From the NCBI GenBank assembly GCA_914767715.1, contig OU612075.1, forward strand, positions 13,828,001-13,888,000: a stretch of DNA of 60,000 nt, in the 5' to 3' direction. This document shows, piece by piece, positions 48,377 through 57,813 of this stretch. The notes under the pieces are model-generated. The model saw only the letters and a list, made by a program, of their open reading frames with translations, was not told the DNA's origin and did no database searches. The DNA comes from Membranipora membranacea. Lineage: Eukaryota > Bryozoa > Gymnolaemata > Cheilostomatida > Membraniporidae. How positions within the stretch are numbered: the stretch's first letter is position 1; each line of letters begins with the position of its first letter. A program made the translations under genes and the position numbers.

Positions 48377-51106
48377 GTGTAAGTCAGACATTATGCTAAT
48401 TCTGAATTGTCTCTGTTGGCGCCACCTTTACTGCATTGTCATGGTTGTCACGGTTCTGGCGTTAGGGTGGCACCGGTATTAAGGATAGAATTTAGAATTG
48501 ACTTTAATTGCGTGTCCTCGAGGTGAGATGCACTGGCTGGTAACTGCGTGTCCTCAAGTCGAGGTTTGAGTGTACTGATGATGATGCTGGCAAAGACATT
48601 GGATGTTGTTATTGTGTCTGATGTTGGTATAGAAAATTCTCCTGTTTGCTGCTGTAGATGCGACAGCGCCTAATACCTGGCATGAAGTTCATCACGACTC
48701 ATAGGGCCCTTCTTGTCATTTCTTGGATGAATTCGTCTCAATGCTGACATATCCAAACCCACCATTGTCACTCCTAGATGGGAATACATTCAAATTATTG
48801 ATATAATAACTGCCTGCTGGCAAATATTGTGATAATTATATTTATTCTTCAGTATTGAAATTAATTTCAAAGCAAACTGCATCTAGTTCTTTATTTATTG
48901 ATAGCTTTCAGACAGGGAATATCAATGCCTTTTGATTTATCTAAATAAGCTTGGACTGTGTATTATGTCATTTTATGTCATTAATCTTAACCCCATTGTA
49001 TTGTTACCATTTGCCATCCTGTGAGTCTTAGGAAGAGATCCATTTTGCAGCTCGCTTTCTTTGTCCTTGTTTGGTGTTGTACTGTTTCCACTGGACCCAT
49101 TGTCTAATACTCTTTGCAAAGCATCAACTAACCTGGATAAAAGATAACTGAAATTCTGAATTTGTGACAAGTTCATCTTGCCAAGCTTCATTATCTAACA
49201 ATTCAGCGGCTGTAAGCAAATTACATCATGCTGTTCAAACGACGCCATATTTAAAGGAGGCTCTTAGATTTTAGTAAAAAAGTGTGAGAAAACTTACTCA
49301 TTTTCAATATCGTTAGAAGCTGATATAGCTCTCCTCTTACGCCCCCAAGATGGGCTGTACGATTTTAGAGACTTTCCACAGTTGAATGACACAGCACCAG
49401 AAGCGGTAGAGCAGACATTTTTAACCTGTGTGCTGCAGTCCCAATCAAACCAGACAAACTGCTGTGCAAAGCTTATGCCGAAATTGATAGTTGGAAAATC
49501 AAAGTCGTATTTGATTTTGAAGATATTTCCGAAGTTTGGAAATCCTGTAAATACATTATAGTTGGGAATTATCAATGTTGATGCCATTGCTGAGATTGTC
49601 AAAAAATCTTGGTTTGAAACTAAGTTTTGCTGAAAGTAAGTTGTGAGTCTAAACTCAGATTGACATAATAAACAGATTAGCTAATTCTTTCAATAAGATA
49701 CACTGGCTTTGGTGCAGCATTATCTCCTAAATTTTGAAATCTTGGCCTAAAATTATTGTAGGATTGTCATGACAGTGGCGCCACACAATGACCCTCTGAT
49801 GAAGAAGCACTTGAAAACAGTAGCCTGAAATTTAGTTCTATGTTATAGTTGTGCAATTTGATAACAATGACAGCATGAGATGATGATTTTGACAGCTTAC
49901 CTGGCAGTGCGAACGAGGGAAGGAACTTGAGCAGTTCGACGATCGCTTTGTTAGCCAAATCAACAAGAGGTGCAAACACAGAGTCTATACCATCAAGGAT
50001 GTCCTTCACGCTACAGTAAACACAGTTATATACTTTATATATGCCATGCTTTAGGTTACACACTAAGTGCCTTGGGCCAAAGGAGTAATGAGTAATGAGC
50101 TGCCTTCCCCCATCTGAGGGCCAGCGTGCAATTCGTCCAGTATGTAAAGCTAACCGAGGTTCTTGTCAATATAATCAAAACAGTGTAAATGGGGAAATAA
50201 CATAAAGTAATGGCAGAAAACAAATGGTTGTGTCCCTTTATCACTTCTGGCATTTGATTTTCTTTGCAAAGTTGCATACCTGAAGCAAATTTTTCCAGCT
50301 CTCTTAGTTCGTAGAAGCATCTTGGCCTGATCATCACTAAGTTTAATGAGGGCTGTAGACTTAGTTTGAGTTCCTGTTGCACGTAAAGCTCTTCTCTTTC
50401 GTCCCCAACCTCCGAAGAATTCTTTAACACCATTTCCGACACTTTTAGCTGCTTCAGCAATCTCCCTTCATATCATATATATTCGAGATATTAGAAAATG
50501 GTTGATGCTAACTAATGGAAGATTCACACTTTGAGAATGTTGATTGCCCTTTTCTATGCCACTATGACTAAACACTAAAGAAGTGCCAAGGTCTGAATTG
50601 TCAATAGCCACATTCAATGTGCTTATATGATATAATGAAATCGCCCCCCCCCCCCCCACATACGATCTGTTCAAGTTACCATAGGTAAGGTTCTTGTATT
50701 GCCATGTTCATAGTATCTGAATGCAATACTCACTCAACAAGCTCAAGCTCAGCCAGTGCTTCTATGGGGTTAGGTATACACAAGTCTTTCTTTAGAACAT
50801 CCCGTATTTTGTCGAAAAAGTCTAACATAGGTTTCAGAGCGTCATAGATACTATCCATACTGTTAATGATGCCGCTTATGTCCGGCCAGTTGACATCAAC
50901 CTCGGTGAATCTTTTAACAGTTGTACAGGCTGAGCCCAGTGTACCCAAACCTGAAAACAAAAACATTGATTCCAATATTAATTCAAGGGTTGTGATCAAA
51001 AGAAATACTTTGATAAAAAAATTCAAGCGAGAGATTAGTACCATAAGTTGGTCTAGCATAAGTTGGTCTACCAACTACGGGGGAAACATTTTCACAGCAT
51101 TGCACA

Positions 51107-52098
51107 CATACTTGCCAAGTCTCCCGATTTAGGCGTGACCCTCCATATTTTTACACCCACCTCCCACTTTTTGTAAATCTCACTATTTCCTCCAGATTTT
51201 AGAGAAAACAGTCCAATCGCAATTTTTTGATAGTTATCCAAGCACATGTTGTTGTTGACTAGTTACTGTTAAGGTCTTTGCACACAAAATTGAAAGAATT
51301 ATCAAATTAAATAATCATAACAAATTTACCTGTTTTCTTAAGATTCAGCCTATTATTGTAAATGACCAATAGCATCCTCTCATATCTCACAACACTGACT
51401 GTCATTGGTCACAATATAAAGTAGCTAGTCAAGTGCATACATTTAGTTTTCATTTCCTTTCAGATCACACATTTTTTAGTATTAATTTTGTACTGTCTAC
51501 TCTAGTTAAATTTAAGTGAAGGGAAATAGAAACCTAACAATTCCAAAGGTAGGTCCACTACAATTTAACAAAGCTCGGACCAAAGACTTTGAAACATATT
51601 TAATGTTAGCCAAACAGGAATATAGTACCTTATCTGGATTCTCACTGTCTGTGACTGAGCACATTTTCAGATCTTGATGATGCATGGGCACTTGTAGCCA
51701 TGGGCCCCTGGGACTTACATGCCTCTACTTTGCCAATGGGGTGTTTGATACTGGACATTGACAATGTAAAGGCATGTATATAAGAGTCCCAGGGGCCCAT
51801 GTATTGATTGTAATTGTTTAAAGTGTATTTCACCTCAGTTTGATATTTAAGTACTAGTACAAACATGAAATTATTAGGGTCAAATATACCTTTTTAGCCC
51901 TTCCTAGTGGCTGGAAACGCTCTCAGAGCTTCTGCAGACGGGGCTCCGCCCCGTACCCTGTTGGGGGGCTCACACCGCCCCCCAAACCCCCAGGTGGGTG
52001 ACTCGGGTGCTTCGCACCCTCGAAGCACCACGTTGTGGTGCAGTATCGCCGTAAAATGGAATCTCCCTATTTTGAATTTAGATTACTTGGCAAGTATG
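51107..52098. mobile_element. hAT element, 992 bp, with 8-bp duplication ATTGCACA
   Basis: Ends CATACTTGCCAAG and CTTGGCAAGTATG are perfect 13-bp inverted repeats. ATTGCACA stands at 51099-51106 and again at 52099-52106. The corresponding intron of gene C (about 36950-36980, TTCACAGCATTGCATAAAAA) has the site once, so the empty allele is visible in the paralogue and the insertion postdates the duplication. No transposase is visible. The interior carries a GC-rich hairpin cluster at 51938-52041. It lies in intron 4 of gene D. Confidence 0.9.
51938..52041. repeat. GC-rich cluster of four short hairpins inside the hAT element
   Basis: Successive self-complementary blocks: CGGGGCTCCGCCCCG, GGGGGGCTCACACCGCCCCCC, GGGTGCTTCGCACCC and GCACCACGTTGTGGTGC. 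The composition stands out sharply from the AT-rich surroundings. A similar GC-rich palindromic stretch occurs in the hAT element at about 46795-46860. Confidence 0.8.
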
Positions 52099-53874
52099 AT
52101 TGCACACAAAAACAGACAAATAAAAGTAGTAAAATTGGGGAAATAAATATACTCCAATGTGATCAGTTACAAATTATGATCTTGAAATTAAGTCTATTAA
52201 CCCATCGTTTATGCACAGCCTATATAGATAACCCTCTCAATTGAATTGGCATGAATTGAAAGTCACCAGCTCAAATCTATTTCAAACCTAAATCTATATA
52301 TTTTACCTTAAGCTAGAATAACCATAACTCTATACAATCTACTAACCCGTTACAGCTTTACTAAAGCTTGGCTCGATGGCTCCTCCAAAATCTTCCAGTT
52401 TGTTTCCCAGTGATGTCTTTAGATTGCCCGACGACATTCTATTAACACAACTTCTAGCTGCCCCAACACCTGACTTTCCACCGTTACATGTTGATTTCAG
52501 TTTGTTGAGCCAAGTGTTAGCTGTAAAGGCACCAAAAGAATCAATATGAAATACTATGTAGTAATACATTTAGCCCAAACTAATACAAACTGATCAATTA
52601 AACATGGTAAATTACAGTAATGATTGTTCATATTGGGAAGTTGTTAGACCTTTGAAATAGGTTGTGTACTTGCGTGAACCTATGGACTGTACCCATTGAC
52701 TTAATATATTAGTATATTTAAGTCTATTACATAATAAATTATTTTCACATGAGTTATAACTTACCTAGTTCACATTTATCAACTCCATCATCAGCTTTTT
52801 TTTTGTAAGGATAGACCTTGGAGTCGATCGTTTTCACTCTACTGTAAGCGCTGCCAAAAGGCCCCTTGGCAACATTAATGGTTCTTTGTAAGGTGCTGAT
52901 GAGCGCTCCAATTTTGGGTATGTACTTCGTGATGCTAGTTATTGTACTGATGACATCAAATCCATTATCAATCTTCGCCATCACATTCTTCAAGTTGCGA
53001 AGCTGGAATTTACAGATTAAACAATTAATTAGTTTATTAAGAGACTCTGTAAATGAGTATGATGTGTTTGGTTCCTGATAAATTCTTCAACAAACAAAAA
53101 CTCTTCAAATACAGCACCTTTAGTAGTCAAAGACAAACAAGACATTGACCTCAAACTACAGGATATGTGTCAGAGCCACAGTAGGATACCAAACACAGTT
53201 TGGGGGCATAATTATAACTGTGTGTAAAATCTTATTTGTCTCTCTTTATCATTCATCGCTCTTCTGTTCTCTACTTCTATGATATCTATCGTATTTAACA
53301 GGCTTTCTTTTCTGCCAGCCCTCCCTTTTTTTATCAAGGCACTTTATAAAACAAATATAAATTTGAAATGATTCAGTTTGACATAGTCTGCTAAAAGAAA
53401 CAAGTACAACTAAAAGCTTTTGATGAGTAAAGAAGAAGATGTATGCATGATATTTTACCTTTTGAATATAATCGGACATGGTTTCAAGAGACTCTTTGAC
53501 ATCGGTAACACAATCAATGTCGGTACCCACTTTGGTCACACATGTTCCTAAACTGCTATAGAACTTATCTGTGTTTGTGGAGTAAGCAGCAAATGCGCCG
53601 CCTAACAGCATTGATACCAGAATGATAACCCTGTTAAATAACAGAAGATGAAACATTGTTATATAATTGAAACTGAAAACCATCTAATAATTATTGCAAG
53701 TTTATAATTCTAAAATAAAAGGATATCTACTACCCTGCTAAATAACACTGAATACTGGGTTACTCAAATTTGAAAAGGGTTAAAAAACTAGGAAAAGCTT
53801 TTGCATTTTGAACACATACCTCATGCTTGCTTCGAACCAGGTTGGTTTCTGATTTGACTCTTTACCTCCCAGGT

Positions 53875-53881
53875 TTATATA
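53875..53881 (-). promoter_or_regulatory. TATA box of gene D
   Basis: Minus strand GTATATAAACC lies about 50 bp upstream of the ATG at 53824, in the same position as in gene C. Promoter text between box and ATG is well conserved (ATCAGAAACCAA, GAAGCAAGCATGAG), so transcription of gene D could persist despite its exon-10 break. Confidence 0.6.
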
Positions 53882-53889
53882 CCCTTGAC

Positions 53890-55170
53890 ATGACGTTGTC
53901 ATTGTTTATGTTTTGATATTTACCATTTCATAGCCACCAGCGTAATATAAGAATTATACTCAGATCATAACTACACAAGGGAGTCTATAAGATTTAATGA
54001 CATCCTAGCAGTTCCACAAATAACTAATTTGCATATTTGTGTGGTTACAGTTTAGATGGATGAGCTTGGGTTCACACTACTTCAACCCGCCAAACAATAT
54101 ATTTAGAGCTCTTGTTATTATAAATAAACTGCAGCTAAACTGAACTCCCCGTAAAACGCTGCATAGACTGGTACTTTATGCCATCATGAAGAAAAGACCC
54201 AAGTTATTTCTTCCCTTGCATCATACTTAAACTCTTATCAATTCTAAAAGTAAACATTCTATGAAAGATTCAAAGTCCTTGGCTTTCCTTGAAGATTCCA
54301 AGCATTGCATTAAGGTTTGAGTCTGGCAGAAAATACTTTTCAATTCCATAAACATGGACAGGGTATGTTGGATATCCTGCAGGAAAAAAGATTCATTTGA
54401 CACTTCAGTTCATTGCGTCTTTTAATGGGTCTTTTTTTGTTGGGCACACTATTTGTTGAGAAGACAGGGAGAGTTCTTGCTATTTATTTTAATGTGGACA
54501 GGTGCAAAAATAGTGAATTATATAAAATTCAATGAACAACTTTCACACAGTCAGACAAATACTGATATGCATATGATTGTCATACAGTTTTATTGCCTCA
54601 TTTTTAATGATAATGCCCTATACATTGGTGCTGAACCTAGAGAAAGAGGCAATATGTTGTGATATCGGTAAAACACTGCTGACTGTATACAGATAACACA
54701 ATAATAATTGAGCAATAGGACGCTTTTGTCTTCCCCATCATTTATGATAATTTAGAGCCCGAGGGCTTAATCTAATTAACAGTCAGTCGATGACATCAGG
54801 ACAACTTCATTTAAATTTACGAAATTATGCAATTTCCAAAATTGGGAAATTACAACGTTCAACATTACAACAGTTCTACATTGGCCTTTCTCCATCCACA
54901 GCAAGCATTGTAAGATAAAAAGCTTCAAAACAGAAATTAATTGGCCTCGGTGTGATATTTATCTCCAAAGTCATTACAGAGCTGAAAAATGGTTATCAAT
55001 CAGCTTTGTCTGTTGGGTGTGTAAAAGAGGAACTATTAAAGTAAAATAATCACACTGTTATTTATTTGATAATCTCTGTTTTGGATGCTCATTACCACTA
55101 CCACATTCATTTTAATGTGCTTAAAGTGTGAGTCTTGCTTATGGTGACTGCTAAATAATGGTCCACATAG
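53890..55170. other. No gene seen; duplicated upstream flank
   Basis: The stretch 54280-54430 is related to 44100-44230. Short frames such as 54453-54662 have no recognisable content. No other structure was identified. Confidence 0.4.
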
Positions 55171-55261
55171 AGCCGTTGTAGTATTGTGAACTGTCCCCCG
55201 TGCGAAAACAACCCCGGGACACTTTACAATATTGTAAACTGTCCCGGGGACACTTTACAAT

Positions 55262-55351
55262 AAAAACAGGCCTATTGTAACCTGTCCCCCCTATTGTAAA
55301 CTGTCCCCCCTATTGTAAACTGTCCCCCTTATTGTAAACTGTCCCCCCTAT
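55262..55351 (+). repeat. Subterminal tandem repeats, left (4 units)
   Basis: About four units of TATTGTAAACTGTCCCCCC, 19-20 bp each, the first with CCTG for ACTG. The inverted counterpart at the right end has about seven units, so copy number has changed between the arms. Confidence 0.85.
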
Positions 55352-57570
55352 TTATGACTGTCCATTTCAAGGGCCCAGCTGTTTATCATCATTCTAAATG
55401 GGTCAGATCATCTAACTGGCGCAAACCATGATGTTCTGACCGCCACTATGATGGCCCAAGCTGTACAATTGGATGGTGGTGGTATCTCACTGACATTATG
55501 AATGAGGATGTAAAGCCTCTTTTTCATATGGTACTTTGTAGATCTATTTTTCGCAAACACTAGTTGTTATTTGAAGCTCCTATCATTAAGAGATGTATGG
55601 TTTGCGAAGAAAGGTGCACTAAGCCAACAGTGAATAGATGTGTAGTTGCCACATCACAGAACACACATACTTTCATTGCAGGTTCATGAGCCGCGCTAAA
55701 ACAGCCACCCCATTCATTCATCAAGCATTTGTCTTTGAGTGATAACTGTAAGTCACAAGTGTGACACCAAGACATGATAAATTTTAATCTTACCATAATT
55801 GTGAGCCCTGGTATTGTACTGTGGATGATTGCTTAAACATTAGCTTATATGAACTGTATGTTAAAAAAATTGCTTCCGGAACCTTATGTTATTTTGTAGT
55901 AACAGTATTAATGTCATAACGATGTTACTTGTTGATTTTCAGATGGATTAATTGCAGTTTAATGAAAGTAACAGGTTATTTGCATTCATAGTAGCTCTAT
56001 GGAGAAATAATTACTTTGAGCTTTTCATATTGTGCGGCCTGGTATTGCACTGTAAAATATTGCTTAAGCCCGCAAAACAACCACCCCCTAAGCTGTCTTA
56101 TAAAGATCATCTGTCAAAAAGTCTCAAACAGAATAAACCGATTTTGCAGCCATAATGCGATTGTCATGAGGTCGTTGTTTTCGCACGGCTCATGAACCTA
56201 CAAAGAATGACATATCATCTGCTGTGTCATCAAGTTCTAACCTATTAATCTGAAATTTGGTACACAGTCACCTCATGACAATCACATTATGGCTGCAAAA
56301 TCATGGTTCATTCCGTTAAAGACTTTTTGACAGATAATCTTTATAAGACAGCTTAGGGGGTGGTTGTTTGCGCGGCTTAAGCAATATTTTACAGTTCAAT
56401 ACCAGGCCGCACCAGATGAAAAGCTCAAAAGTAATTATTTCTCACACTTGTGGCTGACTGGTGTCACTCACAGGCAAATGCTTGATGGAGGTAGATTTCA
56501 AGATGAATGAATGGGGTGGTTGTTTTCGCGCGGCTCATGAACCTGCAAAGAATGACATATCATCCGTTGTGTCATTAAGTTCTAACCGATTAATCTGAAG
56601 TTTGGTACACAGTCACCTCATGACAATCAAATTATAGCTGAAAAATCATGGTTCATTCCGTTTGAGACTTTTGGACAGATAATCTTTATAAGACAGCTTA
56701 GCGGGTGGTTGTTTTCGCGCGGCTTAAGCAATGGGTCGATATGCAAGGTGACAGTGTTTAGTGCGATAAGTAATGTAGTAGAAACTTTTTCAGGACTCAC
56801 CCTAACAACGAAGAAAAAGCAGCATATTTCTAGATAGATATGGGGGGGGGGGGTTGTTTTTGCGCGGGTCATAGAGCTACTATGAATGCAAATAACCTGT
56901 TACTTTCATTAAATTGCTATTCATCCATCTGAAAATCAACAAGTAACATCGTTATGACATTAATACTGTTGCTATAAAATAATAAGGTTCCGAAAGCAAT
57001 TTTTGGACATACAGTTCATATAAGCTAATGTGGGAGATGGTTGTTCTGCGCGGCTTAAGCAATCATTCACAGTACAATACCAGGGCTCACAATATGGTAA
57101 GATTAAAATTTATCATGTCTCGGTGTCACACTTGTGACTTACAGTAATCACTCACAGACAAATGCTTGATTAAGGTTGATTCTATGATGAATGAATGGGG
57201 TGGTTGTTTTCGTGCAGCTCATGAACTTGCAATGAAAGTATGTGTGTTCTGTGATTTGGTAACTACACATCTATTCACTGTTGGCTTAGTACACCTTTCT
57301 TAGCAAACCAGACATCTCTAAATCATAGGAGCTTCAAATAACAACTTGTGTTTGCGAAAAATAGATCTACAAAGTACCATATAAAAAAGAGGCTTTATAC
57401 ACTCATTCATAATGACAGTGAGATACCACCACCACCATCCCATGGTACAGCTTGGGCCATCATAGTGGCAGCCAGAACATCATGGTTTGCTCCAGTTAGA
57501 TGATCTGACAGACTGACCCATTTAGAATGATGATTAACAGCTGGACCCTTGAAATGGACAGTCATAAATA

Positions 57571-57712
57571 GGGGACAGTTTACAATAGGGGGGACAGTTT
57601 ACAATAGGGGGGGACAGTTTACAATAGGGGGGTGGGACAGTTTACAATAGGGGGGGGACCGTTTACAATAGGGGGGGGGGACAGTTTACAATAGGGGGGG
57701 ACAGGTTACAAT
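57571..57712 (-). repeat. Subterminal tandem repeats, right (about 7 units)
   Basis: About seven units of GGGGGACAGTTTACAATAG with variable G-run length (5-10). Inverted with respect to the array at 55262-55351. The next inner block repeats the alternating TTTACAATATTGTAAA palindrome. Confidence 0.85.
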
Positions 57713-57813
57713 AGGCCTGTTTTTATTGTAAAGTGTCCCCGGGACTGTTTACAATATTGTAAAGTGTCCCGGGGTTGTTTTCGCGTGGGGGACAGTTTAC
57801 AATACTACACCGT

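Larger units (their letters stand above)
45835..48665. mobile_element. 2.83 kb insertion in gene D exon 10, TG...CA ends, GCGC duplication
   Basis: Comparison with gene C exon 10 defines the insertion exactly. The flanks carry GCGC on both sides (45831-45834 and 48666-48669). The inserted DNA starts TGTGGGATTCC and ends GATGCGACA on the plus strand. TG...CA ends with a short target duplication suggest an LTR-type element. TGGCGCCAACAG, a possible primer-binding site, occurs near 48415-48430 on the minus strand. However, the two ends are not similar to each other and no gag or pol is present, so the class is unresolved. The interior contains nested hAT elements. Confidence 0.7.
45360..53824 (-). 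pseudogene. Gene D: paralogue of gene C, exon 10 split by a 2.8 kb insertion
   Basis: Minus-strand exons: 53824-53820, 53630-53459, 53002-52765, 52520-52347, 50950-50734, 50465-50280, 50010-49901, 49589-49298, 49132-49008 and 48770 into the insertion. All phases match gene C. The signal peptide is MRVIILVSMLLGGAFAA, and furin-type sites RKRR, RTKR and RKRR are kept. Exon 6 is 7 residues shorter, and exon 8 lacks three residues relative to C. Exon 8 is open through its canonical acceptor. In exon 10 the frame reads ...DELHARY then TAG at 48670-48672, at the insertion junction. The remaining exon 10 (45721-45830) and last exon (45411-45360, ending LRELKAQLEG) lie beyond the insertion. A truncated ~539-residue protein lacking only the charged C-terminal tail is still possible, so this may be an expressed truncated paralogue rather than a dead gene. 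Confidence 0.65.
55177..57809. mobile_element. 2.6 kb palindromic foldback element
   Basis: It begins TGTAGTATTGTGAACTGTCC and ends with the inverted counterpart GGACAGTTTACAATACTACA, with CCGT on both sides (55173-55176 and 57810-57813). Nearly the whole left half (55177-56175) is matched inverted by the right half: 57809 down to 56870 for the outer part and 56445 down to 56265 for the inner part. A ~345-bp direct duplication (about 56170 and 56518) makes the halves unequal. The subterminal zones hold tandem ATTGTAAACTGTCCCCC units. About ten copies of a GTTTTCGCGCGGC-like motif are spread over both halves, several followed by TTAAGCAAT or TCATGAACCTGC. No transposase or long frame. Confidence 0.85.

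Noticed and set aside
45835-48665. Full LTR retrotransposon in gene D exon 10
   Set aside because: TG...CA ends, a short duplication and a TGGCGCC motif fit, but the two ends are not alike and there is no gag, protease or RT sequence. I left the class open.
53249-53683. 144-codon minus-strand frame as a single exon of gene D
   Set aside because: It reads through the donor at 53459 into intron sequence. Gene C has the same donor (CAAAAG before GTAAAA) and a shorter open frame, so the exon is 53630-53459.
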